The notes under the pieces: generated by a model
Seen by the model: only the letters and a program-made list of their open reading frames with translations
Database searches by the model: none
What the model was told of the DNA's origin: nothing
From: an uncultured Clostridium sp.
GTDB lineage: Bacteria > Bacillota > Clostridia > Clostridiales > Clostridiaceae
NCBI GenBank assembly: GCA_900547475.1
Contig: URGW01000029.1
Coordinates: 1-48,369, forward strand
Direction of reading: 5' to 3'
Length of the DNA: 48,369 nt
Position numbers and translations under genes: made by a program
Shown here: positions 16,536-25,235 of the stretch, in pieces
Layout: the number at the start of each line of letters is the position of its first letter
Numbering within the stretch: the stretch's first letter is position 1

Positions 16536-17897
16536 TTATGCTAATTCAGCTTTATGTAGCATATTTAATGATTTAAACTCCTTGAATATTAGAACTAATG
16601 TTATAACAACAGATAGGAAATCAGCACAGGCACCTGCAGCCCAAACTCCATCTAATCCCATAAATAAAGGCAATATTAAAGTAAATGGAATTAATAATAT
16701 AACTTGTCTAAGTAAGCTAACAAACATAGACATTTTAGCCTTACCTACTGATTGGAAATAACTAGTTGAAACAATATTAATTCCTACTATAGGCATCATT
16801 AATAAATACATTCTAACTCCTTTTACAGCAACAGCAGTAAGTTCAGGATCATTATTAAATAAGCCTATTGCAAATTGAGGGAAAGTCTGAATTAGAATTC
16901 CACCAATAGTACAAATAACTGTAGCAGCAATAGTAGCTATTTTAAATGTCTTTTTAGCTCTGTCGTATTTTTTAGCACCATAGTTAAATCCTATAATTGG
17001 TTGACAACCTTGATTAATACCAAATATAGGCATCATAAATACCATGTTAATAGATCCTATTATAGCCATAGCTCCTATAGATAAATCATTACCATATAAT
17101 TTTAAAGAGTTATTAGCAACAACTTGAACTAAACTGTTAGCAATTTGAGTTGCAAAGGGAGCGATACCAATTGCAAATGTCATCATAACTAAGTTTTTAT
17201 TTAATTTCATATTTTTAATTTTTAATTTTAAGTTAGAATTTCCTTTAGTATAGTAGTAAAGAATTATGAGGAAGGTAAGAGCTTGAGAAATAACAGTTGC
17301 AAATGCAGCCCCTCTAATTCCCATGTTTAATACAAAAACTAATAAATAGTCTAATACTATATTAGTACCACATCCAATAACCATTGTTATTGAAGCTAGC
17401 TTAGGGTTACCATCAGCTCTTACAGTACTATTTAATGCAAAAGAAAGAATATTAAATGTACATCCCCCTAATATTACGATGATATATTGCTTAGCATAAA
17501 ATAAAGTATTTTCACTTGCTCCAAAAAGATTCAATATTGGATTTAAGAAGATAAGTGCAATAATAGTGATTGAAATACCAACTATTAAGCTTAATGTTAG
17601 TGCGCTACCAATTAATCTTTCAGCATCATCTCTTTTACCACGGCCAAGGTTTAAAGAAATATTTGCTGTTGATCCAATTCCAATAAGCATACCAAATGCT
17701 AAAAGAATAGACATTATAGGCATTGTTATTCCAACACCTGTTAAAGCAAGAGAACCAACTTCAGGTATACGTCCAATGAACATTCTATCTACAATATTAT
17801 ATAAAGCATTAACAAGCATACCAATTATTGCTGGTATGGAATATTTCAACAATAATTTTCCTATAGACTCTTCACCTAATTGATTTTGATTTCTCAT
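16536..17897 (-). CDS. MATE-family efflux transporter
   Basis: 453 aa, typical MATE length, with about 12 transmembrane helices in two homologous halves. Starts with LGEESIGKLLLKYSIPAIIG and the NIVDRMFIGRIPEVG motif of helix 1-2; the second half has NQGCQPIIGFNYGAKKYDRAKK. MATE proteins export cationic drugs or metabolites using Na+ or H+. The clostridial subgroup is often called MepA-like; the substrate cannot be told. It is monocistronic on the minus strand and divergent from the fructose operon. A GGAGGA site precedes the ATG. The 17898-18128 spacer is AT-rich with no gene. Confidence 0.9.
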   Translation of the reverse strand: MRNQNQLGEESIGKLLLKYSIPAIIGMLVNALYNIVDRMFIGRIPEVGSLALTGVGITMPIMSILLAFGMLIGIGSTANISLNLGRGKRDDAERLIGSALTLSLIVGISITIIALIFLNPILNLFGASENTLFYAKQYIIVILGGCTFNILSFALNSTVRADGNPKLASITMVIGCGTNIVLDYLLVFVLNMGIRGAAFATVISQALTFLIILYYYTKGNSNLKLKIKNMKLNKNLVMMTFAIGIAPFATQIANSLVQVVANNSLKLYGNDLSIGAMAIIGSINMVFMMPIFGINQGCQPIIGFNYGAKKYDRAKKTFKIATIAATVICTIGGILIQTFPQFAIGLFNNDPELTAVAVKGVRMYLLMMPIVGINIVSTSYFQSVGKAKMSMFVSLLRQVILLIPFTLILPLFMGLDGVWAAGACADFLSVVITLVLIFKEFKSLNMLHKAELA

Positions 17898-18128
17898 ATT
17901 TTTGTCCTCCTATATAATTTAGAAATCATTTTAATGAATACTTATTTAAGTGTAATTTATACTAAATGATGAATTTATATAATGCAAAGTGATTGTCGCA
18001 TTGACTTATATATTATACTGTTAAAATTGTGATAAACACAACTAAAAAAGTTAGCAATATAACTATTGTTTTAATACAAAAATATAAAGTAGGATAATAT
18101 ATTAGAGAATAATTGACTGATTATGAAT

Positions 18129-18185
18129 GAAAATGAAAGTTTTTGATAGAAAATGATTGACTTGTGATTGAAATTGGAGTATTAT
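18129..18185 (+). promoter_or_regulatory. Fructose-operon promoter with duplicated GAAAATGA boxes
   Basis: TTGACT (18157-18162), 17-bp spacer and TATTAT (18180-18185) form a good sigma-A promoter. GAAAATGA occurs at 18129-18136 and 18149-18156, 20 bp apart (two helical turns), the second abutting the -35 box. Such direct repeats are the usual style of DeoR-family operators, so this is a candidate target of the neighbouring regulator. Confidence 0.5.
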
Positions 18186-18206
18186 GAAATCGAGGAAGTG
18201 GTGTAA

Positions 18207-18959
18207 ATGTTATCAGAGAAAAGACATAAGCTTATTTTAGAAAAGTTAGAAAGAGAATCGGTGATTTATTTAAATGACTTAGTTAAATATTTAAATACTT
18301 CATAATCTACTATTAGAAGAGATTTAACTGCTCTTGATAAGGCTGGATTATTGAAGAAGGTTCATGGAGGAGCTACATTATTAAAAGAAATAAGTATAAA
18401 TACAACTGATGATATTGTTGAGAATAGACAGACTTTAAATATAGATGAAAAGTTAAAGATTGCAGAATATGCAGCAGCATTAATACAAGATAATGATTTA
18501 GTATATATAGATGCAGGAACAACTACAGAACTTATGATTAATTTTATAAATAATACAAAAGCTATATTTGTAACTAACGGAATCGTTCATGCAAGAAAGC
18601 TAATAAAAAGGAACTGTACTACGTATATTTTAGGTGGAGAATTAAAACTTGCCACTGAAGCCATTGTAGGAGCTGAAACTGTAAATAGTTTAAGAAAATA
18701 TAATTTTACAAAGGGCTTTTTTGGAGCAAATGGAGTAGATATTGAAAGAGGATTTACTACACCAGATGTTAAAGAAGCTATGGTGAAAAGTGAGGCATTA
18801 CATAGAAGTAAAAAAAGGTTTGTTTTATGTGATAAATCAAAATTTGATGAAATAAGTTCAATAACTTTTGCAAATATTAAAGAAGCTAAAATAATAACTA
18901 GAGGTTTAGAGAATAATAGATATAGATACGAAACAGAAATTTTGGAGGTGGAAAATTAA
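18207..18959 (+). pseudogene. fruR: DeoR-family fructose operon regulator, interrupted by an in-frame TAA
   Basis: The 250-codon frame reads MLSEKRHKLILEKLERES... and would be full-length DeoR family, but codon 33 is TAA (18303-18305). The family has SESTIRRDL at that point and here reads S-stop-STIRRDL, so a GAA glutamate codon became TAA by one base change. The stop falls in the helix-turn-helix, leaving a 32-residue peptide. The effector domain (AYIDAGTTTE-type motif, here LVYIDAGTTTELM; the FFGANGVD motif; DKSKFDE) is intact. Reinitiation at TTG 18351 could give a sensor domain without DNA binding. The stop codon overlaps the fruK ATG by one base. If real, the operon may be derepressed; a base-call error is the alternative. 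Confidence 0.82.
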
Positions 18960-19864
18960 TGATATATACAATAACGTTTAATCCAGCTTTAGATTATATT
19001 GTTAAGATGGATGAATTCAACTTAGGCCATGTTAATAGAAGTAATAATGAATTTGTTTATGCTGGTGGAAAAGGAATTAATGTATCAATAGTATTAAACA
19101 ATCTAGAAGTTAAAAGTAAGGCACTAGGATTTATAGCTGGTTTTACTGGAGATGAAATAGAAAGAAGAGTTAGAGAGTTTGGGTGTGATACAGATTTCAT
19201 AAAACTAAAAGAAGGTATGTCTAGAATAAATGTAAAAATAAAAGCTGATGTTGAAAGTGAAATAAATGGTGGTGGACCAGAGATATCAGCAGAAGCATTA
19301 GAAGAACTTTATGGAAAGTTAGATACATTAAAATCTGGAGATATATTAGTTTTAGCAGGTAGTATTCCAAAAACAATGCCAACAGATGTTTATGAAAGAA
19401 TAATGGAAAGACTTAAAGAAAAAGGTGTTAAGTTTATAGTTGATACAACTGGTGAGTCATTACTTAAGGTATTAAAGTATAATCCATTTTTAATAAAGCC
19501 AAATCATCATGAACTTGGAGAGTTATTTGGGGTAAAACTTAATAATAAAGAAGAAGTTATAGAGTATGCAAAAAAGCTTAAGGATATGGGAGCACAAAAT
19601 GTAATTATATCTATGGCTGGAGATGGAGCGGTATTAATAAATTCTAATGGAGATGTTACAACGAACAATGTACCAAAGGGTGTAGTAAAGAACTCAGTTG
19701 GAGCAGGAGATTCAATGGTTGCTGGATTTATAGCAGGATATTTAAATTCAGGAAAAATTGAAGAGGGATTTAAATTAGGTGTAGCAACAGGAAGTGCATC
19801 AGCGTTTTCAGAAGGATTAGCTACAAAAGATTATGTTTATGAATTATTAGAGCAAGTAAAATAG
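18959..19864 (+). CDS. fruK: 1-phosphofructokinase
   Basis: 301 aa, PfkB (ribokinase-like) family. Signature AGGKGINVSIVLNNL at about 36-50 and C-terminal KNSVGAGDSMVAGFIAGYL with the catalytic Asp in GAGD. It phosphorylates fructose-1-phosphate to fructose-1,6-bisphosphate with ATP in the cytosol. It lies between the deoR-type gene (1-nt overlap) and the fructose PTS gene (23-nt gap), the standard fruRKA order, which separates it from tagatose-6-phosphate kinases of the same family. GGAGGTGG precedes the ATG. Confidence 0.93.
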   Translation: MIYTITFNPALDYIVKMDEFNLGHVNRSNNEFVYAGGKGINVSIVLNNLEVKSKALGFIAGFTGDEIERRVREFGCDTDFIKLKEGMSRINVKIKADVESEINGGGPEISAEALEELYGKLDTLKSGDILVLAGSIPKTMPTDVYERIMERLKEKGVKFIVDTTGESLLKVLKYNPFLIKPNHHELGELFGVKLNNKEEVIEYAKKLKDMGAQNVIISMAGDGAVLINSNGDVTTNNVPKGVVKNSVGAGDSMVAGFIAGYLNSGKIEEGFKLGVATGSASAFSEGLATKDYVYELLEQVK

Positions 19865-19887
19865 ATAGTTTAAAGGAGGAAGAAAAA

Positions 19888-21819
19888 GTGAAAATTACTG
19901 ATTTATTAAAAAAGAATGGTATAGCACTTAATCCTAAGGTAGACTCTAAAGAAGAATCAATAAATAAATTAGTTGATTTAATGGACGCTACAGGAAGATT
20001 AAGAGATAAAGAATCGTATAAAAAGGCTGTTTTAGAAAGAGAAAGCTTAAGCACAACAGGAATTGGAGATAATATAGCAATTCCACATGCTAAGACAAGT
20101 GCAGTAAAGGAAGCTGGTCTTAGTGCAATGGTACTTACTAATGGTGTTGATTATGATTCTTTAGATGGTGAACCAGCAAAATTATTCTTCATGATAGCAG
20201 CACCAGAAGGTGAAAATAATCTTCACTTAGATGTATTAGCAAGATTATCAATGATGTTAATGGATCCAGATTTTAAAGAGCAATTAATAAATGCTAAAAG
20301 TGTTGATGAGTTCTTATCACTTATTGATTCTAAAGAAAATGATAAATTAAAAGCAGAAAATGATAAGGAAGAGGCTCAAAAGGCACAAACTAATGGATAT
20401 AGAGTATTAGCTGTTACTGCATGTCCAACAGGTATAGCTCACACATTTATGGCAGCTGAGGCTTTAGAAAATAAAGCTAATGATATGGGAATTACAATAA
20501 AAGTTGAAACTAATGGTTCAGGCGGAGCTAAAAATGTTTTAACTGATGAAGAAATAGCTAATGCTGAATGTATAATAGTTGCAGCTGATAAAAAAGTTGA
20601 AATGGCTAGATTTGAAGGTAAAAAGGTTATTCAAACTAAGGTTGCAAATGGAATTCACAAAACAGAGGAATTATTAAATAGAGCTACTAGTGGAGATGCA
20701 CCAGTTTATCATCATGCAGGTGGAAGTGATAGTGAAGGTTCATCATCAGAAGATGGAGAAAGCATTGGAAGACAAATATATAAACACTTAATGAATGGTG
20801 TATCTCATATGTTACCATTTGTTATTGGTGGAGGTATATTAATAGCTTTAGCATTTTTATTAGACAACTACAGTATTGATCCATCTAATTTTGGTAAAAA
20901 TACTCCAATAGCTGCACTAATAAAAACTATAGGTGAAACTGCATTTGGCTTTATGTTACCAGTACTTGCAGGATATATTTCAATGAGTATTGCAGATAGA
21001 CCAGGTCTTGCAGTTGGTTTTGTTGGTGGTATGTTAGCTAATTTAGGAACAACTTATGCAAGTGCATTTGATTCTTCAGTATCAGTTATTAGTGGAGGAT
21101 TTTTAGGAGCATTATTTGCAGGGTTCTTAGGTGGTTACTTAGTATTAGGATTAAAGAAGATATTTGATAAATTACCACAAGCATTAGAAGGTTTAAAACC
21201 AACATTATTATATCCTTTCTTTGGTATTGGATTAATTGGATTAATAATGATATTTGTAAATCCATTCTTTGGTGGAATAAATGAAGCAATTACAAATTTC
21301 CTTAACTCAATGGGTGGAACAAGTAAAGTATTATTAGGAATTGTTGTTGCAGGTATGATGTCAATTGATATGGGTGGTCCTTTCAATAAAGCAGCATATG
21401 TATTTGGTACAGCATCACTTGCATCTGGTAACTATGAAGTAATGGCAGCTGTAATGGCTGGTGGTATGGTTCCACCACTTGCAATAGCTTTAGCATCAAC
21501 ATTCTTTAAGAATAAATTTACTAAGAGAGAAAGACAATCAGCACTTACAAATTACATTATGGGATTTTCATTTATAACAGAAGGTGCGATTCCTTTTGCA
21601 GCAGCAGATCCATTAAGAGTTATACCTTCATGTGTATTAGGTTCTGCAACAGCTGGAGCGCTTACAATGTTATTTAACTGTCAATTAAGAGCTCCTCATG
21701 GTGGAATATTTGTATTACCTGTAATAGGAAATCCGTTTGGATTCTTAGGTGCAGTTGTTATAGGTGCTATAGTAGGAATGGCAATGTTAGCATTATTAAA
21801 GAAAAAGGTAGAAGAATAA
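19888..21819 (+). CDS. fruA: Fructose PTS transporter, fused EIIABC
   Basis: 643 aa from a GTG start behind AAGGAGG. EIIA domain 1-150 with phospho-histidine H67 in IPHAKT; EIIB domain about 170-270 with phospho-cysteine C179 in VTACPTGIAHTFMAAEAL; EIIC membrane domain about 290-640 with around ten helices, including PFVIGGGILIALAF. It imports fructose as fructose-1-phosphate, the substrate of FruK. The A-B-C order is the usual one in Firmicutes. A strong terminator follows directly. Confidence 0.94.
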   Translation: MKITDLLKKNGIALNPKVDSKEESINKLVDLMDATGRLRDKESYKKAVLERESLSTTGIGDNIAIPHAKTSAVKEAGLSAMVLTNGVDYDSLDGEPAKLFFMIAAPEGENNLHLDVLARLSMMLMDPDFKEQLINAKSVDEFLSLIDSKENDKLKAENDKEEAQKAQTNGYRVLAVTACPTGIAHTFMAAEALENKANDMGITIKVETNGSGGAKNVLTDEEIANAECIIVAADKKVEMARFEGKKVIQTKVANGIHKTEELLNRATSGDAPVYHHAGGSDSEGSSSEDGESIGRQIYKHLMNGVSHMLPFVIGGGILIALAFLLDNYSIDPSNFGKNTPIAALIKTIGETAFGFMLPVLAGYISMSIADRPGLAVGFVGGMLANLGTTYASAFDSSVSVISGGFLGALFAGFLGGYLVLGLKKIFDKLPQALEGLKPTLLYPFFGIGLIGLIMIFVNPFFGGINEAITNFLNSMGGTSKVLLGIVVAGMMSIDMGGPFNKAAYVFGTASLASGNYEVMAAVMAGGMVPPLAIALASTFFKNKFTKRERQSALTNYIMGFSFITEGAIPFAAADPLRVIPSCVLGSATAGALTMLFNCQLRAPHGGIFVLPVIGNPFGFLGAVVIGAIVGMAMLALLKKKVEE

Positions 21820-21833
21820 AATATAAAAATTTT

Positions 21834-21880
21834 AAAAGTCTGAGGCATTTACTAATTTAGTTAATGTTTCAGACTTTTTT
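21834..21880 (+). terminator. Rho-independent terminator after fruA
   Basis: AAAAGTCTGA pairs with TCAGACTTTT, and CATT/AATG continues the stem around an AT loop. It ends in six T. Confidence 0.88.
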
Positions 21881-21946
21881 ATTTTACTATGCTATAGTTA
21901 AATAGAAGCTAGATTTATTACATAAATGAAAGGGGAATAATTATTT

Positions 21947-22813
21947 ATGTGGATATTATACGCATTAGGATCTGCATTTTTTGCAGGAGTTACCTCTATT
22001 TTAGCTAAGGTAGGTGTTAAAGATGTAGATTCTCATTTAGCAACAGCTATAAGAACAATTATAGTTTTAATTTTTTCATGGATATTGGTATTTATAATTG
22101 GCTCACAAAGTACAATAGAAAATATTAATGGAAAAGCTTTTTTATTCTTAATTTTATCAGGTTTATCAACAGGAGCATCTTGGTTATGTTATTTTAAAGC
22201 ATTGCAACTGGGTGATGTAAATAAGGTAGTACCTATTGATAAGAGTAGTACAATTTTAACCATGATTTTAGCTTTTATTTTCTTAAATGAAAATATAACT
22301 GTAAATATGGTAGTTGGAATGATTGGAATAGCTATTGGAACGTACTTAATGATTCAAAAGAAAGAAGGAGTAGAAAAGGTAGTTAAAGGAAAGGCATGGT
22401 TAATATATGCCTTATTATCAGCTTTATTTGCTTCACTAACATCTATACTAGGGAAAGTTGGTATAGAAAATGTTGAATCAAATTTAGGAACAGCTATTAG
22501 AACAATTGTTGTACTTATAATGGCTTGGATTATAGTTTTTGTTACTAAAAAGCAAGGAGATATTAAGAAGATTGATAAGAATAGTTTAATATTTTTAATT
22601 TTATCTGGAATAGCAACTGGTGCATCGTGGATTTGTTATTATAAGGCTTTACAAGATGGACTAGCTTCTATAGTAGTTCCCATAGACAAGCTTAGTATTT
22701 TAGTAACTATATTATTTGCTTATGTATTTTTAAAAGAAAAATTATCAAAAAAATCATTATTAGGTTTAATTTTAATTGTAGTTGGAACATTAGTATTATT
22801 AATAAAAGTTTAG
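21947..22813 (+). CDS. EamA-family (drug/metabolite) transporter
   Basis: 288 aa, ten predicted helices in two EamA repeats (about 1-137 and 148-288). The halves are strikingly alike: both open with a YAL.SA.FA..TSIL.KVG segment, then AIRTI.VLI..W, then LSG..TGASW.CYFKALQ or CYYKALQ. This indicates a clear internal duplication. Family members export amino acids, nucleosides or other metabolites; the substrate is not visible. The stop directly abuts the next frame. Confidence 0.88.
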   Translation: MWILYALGSAFFAGVTSILAKVGVKDVDSHLATAIRTIIVLIFSWILVFIIGSQSTIENINGKAFLFLILSGLSTGASWLCYFKALQLGDVNKVVPIDKSSTILTMILAFIFLNENITVNMVVGMIGIAIGTYLMIQKKEGVEKVVKGKAWLIYALLSALFASLTSILGKVGIENVESNLGTAIRTIVVLIMAWIIVFVTKKQGDIKKIDKNSLIFLILSGIATGASWICYYKALQDGLASIVVPIDKLSILVTILFAYVFLKEKLSKKSLLGLILIVVGTLVLLIKV

Positions 22814-22870
22814 ATGATGGAAGGTTTATTGAACTTTGCTGTAAAGTTAATGATAGGAGTATGGGAACAA

Positions 22871-23329
22871 ATGAAAAAATTTAATGCTGAAATAAAAAAG
22901 GTAGAAGATAAAGATGGAGCATATATAGAGATACCTTTTGATGTAGAACATGTATATGGAGCTAAGAGAGTAAAGGTAAAAGCGACTTTTGATGGAGTTG
23001 AGTATAGAGGTTCAATAGTTAAGATGGGATTACCATGTTATATTATAGGAATAACTAAAGATATAAGAAAAAAGATAGCAAAGGAACCAGGAGATGTAAT
23101 TGAGGTAACAATAGAAAAAGATGTGGAAGAAAGAATTGTTGAGATACCTATGGATTTTAAGGAAAGAATAGAGTTAGATGATAATATAAAAGAGTTCTGG
23201 AATACATTATCTTTTTCTATGCAAAAAAAGTATGTTATATGGATAACTTCAGCTAAGAAAGAAGAGACAAGAAATAAAAGAATAAATGAAGCAATAGAAA
23301 AACTGAAAAATAAAGAGAAGATAAAATAG
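22871..23329 (+). CDS. DUF1905 / YdeI-like protein
   Basis: 152 aa from ATG 22871. The frame is open to ATG 22814, immediately after the transporter stop, but the extra 19 residues are not family-like and lack a ribosome site, while AGGAG (22855-22859) serves ATG 22871. DUF1905 beta-barrel at about 1-85 (YIEIPFDVEHVYGAKRVKVKATFDG, VGDVIEVTIEKD-like), then a YdeI/OmpD-associated helical tail (FWNTLSFSMQKKYVIWITSAKKEETRNKRI, about 105-135). Function unknown; cytosolic. It may be co-transcribed with the transporter. Confidence 0.8.
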   Translation: MKKFNAEIKKVEDKDGAYIEIPFDVEHVYGAKRVKVKATFDGVEYRGSIVKMGLPCYIIGITKDIRKKIAKEPGDVIEVTIEKDVEERIVEIPMDFKERIELDDNIKEFWNTLSFSMQKKYVIWITSAKKEETRNKRINEAIEKLKNKEKIK

Positions 23330-23457
23330 CATTATTGTGTTAAAAAAAGCCTATATGTTGCAAGTAAAGTAATAAGAAGATTATGTATAATCACATTATA
23401 AATAATTAATTTTAATAAAAAGATAAATTGAGTTTTTATAGTGTGGAGGTAACAAAT

Positions 23458-25086
23458 ATGGAAAGACAATGGTGGCATAGTTCAGTAGTATATCAAATAT
23501 ATCCAAGAAGCTTTAATGATAGCAATGGTGACGGAATAGGTGATATTAATGGAATTAGAGAAAAGTTAGACTATTTAAAGGAACTTGGAATAGATGTTAT
23601 TTGGCTTAGCCCAGTTTATAAATCTCCAAATGATGATAATGGATATGATATAAGTGATTACTGTGATATAATGGATGAATTTGGAACAATGGAAGATATG
23701 GATAATCTTTTAAAGGAAGCTAATGAAAGAGGAATTAAGATTCTTATGGACTTAGTTGTTAACCATACTTCTGATGAGCATAAATGGTTTATTGAAGCTA
23801 AAAAATCCAAGAATAATGAATATAGAGATTACTATATATGGAGAGAGCCAGTAGATGGACATGAACCGAATAATTTAGGATCAACATTTAGTGGAAGTGC
23901 ATGGCAATATGATGAAACAACAGGTCAATACTATTTACACTTGTTTAGTAAGAAACAACCTGATTTAAATTGGGAAAATGAAAGGGTTAGAAATGAAGTT
24001 TATAAAATGATGAATTTCTGGGTAGATAAAGGTATTGGTGGATTTAGAATGGACGTTATTGACCTTATTGGTAAAGTTCCAGATGAAATGGTAACAGGAA
24101 ATGGACCTAAATTGCATGATTACCTACAAGAAATGAATAAAGCAGCATTAGATGGAAATGATTTATTAACAGTAAGTGAAACTTGGGGAGCAACTCCGGA
24201 AGTTGCTAAGCTTTATTCAAATCCAAAAAGAAAAGAATTAAGTATGGTATTCCAATTTGAACATATAGGTTTAGATCAAATTGAAGGAAAAGAAAAATGG
24301 GATCTTAAAAATTTAGAATTACTTGATTTAAAGAAGGTTTTATCTAAGTGGCAAACAGAGCTTGAAGGACAAGGATGGAACAGTCTTTTCTGGAATAATC
24401 ATGATTTACCAAGAATAGTTTCAAGATGGGGAAATGATAAGGAATTTAGAGTAGAAAGTGCAAAAATGCTTGCAACTCTTCTTCATGGAATGAAAGGTAC
24501 TCCTTATATTTATCAAGGTGAAGAACTTGGAATGACTAATGTAAGATTTGAAGATATTAATGAGTACAATGATATTGAGAGTTTAAATATGTATAAAGAT
24601 AGACTTTCAAAAGGATATACTCATGATGAAATAATGGAATCTATTTATGCAAAGGGAAGAGATAATGCTAGAACTCCAATGCAATGGGATTCAACAGAGA
24701 ATGCTGGATTTACTACAGGAAAGCCTTGGTTAGCTGTTAATAGAAATTATGATTATATAAATGCTAAACAATGTTTAGAAGATGAAAATTCAATTTTCCA
24801 TCATTATAGAAAATTAATAGATATAAGAAAGAATAATGATACTATAATCTATGGAGATTATAATTTATTATGTCCTGAAGATAAAAATATATTTGCTTAT
24901 ACTAGAGAGTTAAATGGAGACAAGCTATTAGTAGTTTGTAATTTCTATGATGATGAAGTTACTTTCAGTTTTGAAGATGATTTTAATCATGTGGATATTT
25001 TATTAAGCAATTATAAGGATTCAAGTAAATTGGTTGAAAAATTAAGTTTAAGACCATATGAAGCTATAATGTTTAGGGTTATGTAA
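23458..25086 (+). CDS. GH13 alpha-glucosidase, oligo-1,6-glucosidase type
   Basis: 542 aa from ATG 23458, selected by the GGAGG site; the frame extends to a TTG at 23428. GH13 (beta/alpha)8 barrel: DLVVNHTSDEHKWF, nucleophile D199 in GFRMDVID, acid/base E241 in TVSETWG, and D316 in WNNHDLPRI. The valine after D199 is the residue linked to alpha-1,6 specificity in isomaltase/oligo-1,6-glucosidases (threonine in maltases). Trehalose-6-phosphate hydrolase is a relative that cannot be fully excluded. No signal peptide, so it acts on imported isomalto-oligosaccharides or limit dextrins. Monocistronic, ended by an unusually strong terminator. Confidence 0.88.
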   Translation: MERQWWHSSVVYQIYPRSFNDSNGDGIGDINGIREKLDYLKELGIDVIWLSPVYKSPNDDNGYDISDYCDIMDEFGTMEDMDNLLKEANERGIKILMDLVVNHTSDEHKWFIEAKKSKNNEYRDYYIWREPVDGHEPNNLGSTFSGSAWQYDETTGQYYLHLFSKKQPDLNWENERVRNEVYKMMNFWVDKGIGGFRMDVIDLIGKVPDEMVTGNGPKLHDYLQEMNKAALDGNDLLTVSETWGATPEVAKLYSNPKRKELSMVFQFEHIGLDQIEGKEKWDLKNLELLDLKKVLSKWQTELEGQGWNSLFWNNHDLPRIVSRWGNDKEFRVESAKMLATLLHGMKGTPYIYQGEELGMTNVRFEDINEYNDIESLNMYKDRLSKGYTHDEIMESIYAKGRDNARTPMQWDSTENAGFTTGKPWLAVNRNYDYINAKQCLEDENSIFHHYRKLIDIRKNNDTIIYGDYNLLCPEDKNIFAYTRELNGDKLLVVCNFYDDEVTFSFEDDFNHVDILLSNYKDSSKLVEKLSLRPYEAIMFRVM

Positions 25087-25090
25087 AATA

Positions 25091-25153
25091 ATGTATGAGC
25101 CTCCGGGGTAAATCCAATATATGGATTTACCCCGGAGGCTCATACATTTTTTA
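25091..25153 (+). terminator. Terminator with a 26-bp perfect stem
   Basis: 25091-25116 is exactly complementary to 25122-25147 around the 5-nt loop ATATA, followed by TTTTTT. The GAGCCTCCGGGG core is far more GC-rich than its surroundings. It is longer than needed for termination and resembles a dispersed hairpin element. Confidence 0.92.
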
Positions 25154-25235
25154 TCTGAAAATGTGCTATTCATTTAATTGAAAATAAAGTATATAATTAA
25201 ATAAATAGAAGATATTAGAAATGGGGGTTGAAACT

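Noticed and set aside
21089..21386. Two minus-strand frames inside fruA
   Set aside because: Antisense to a strongly conserved EIIC coding region.
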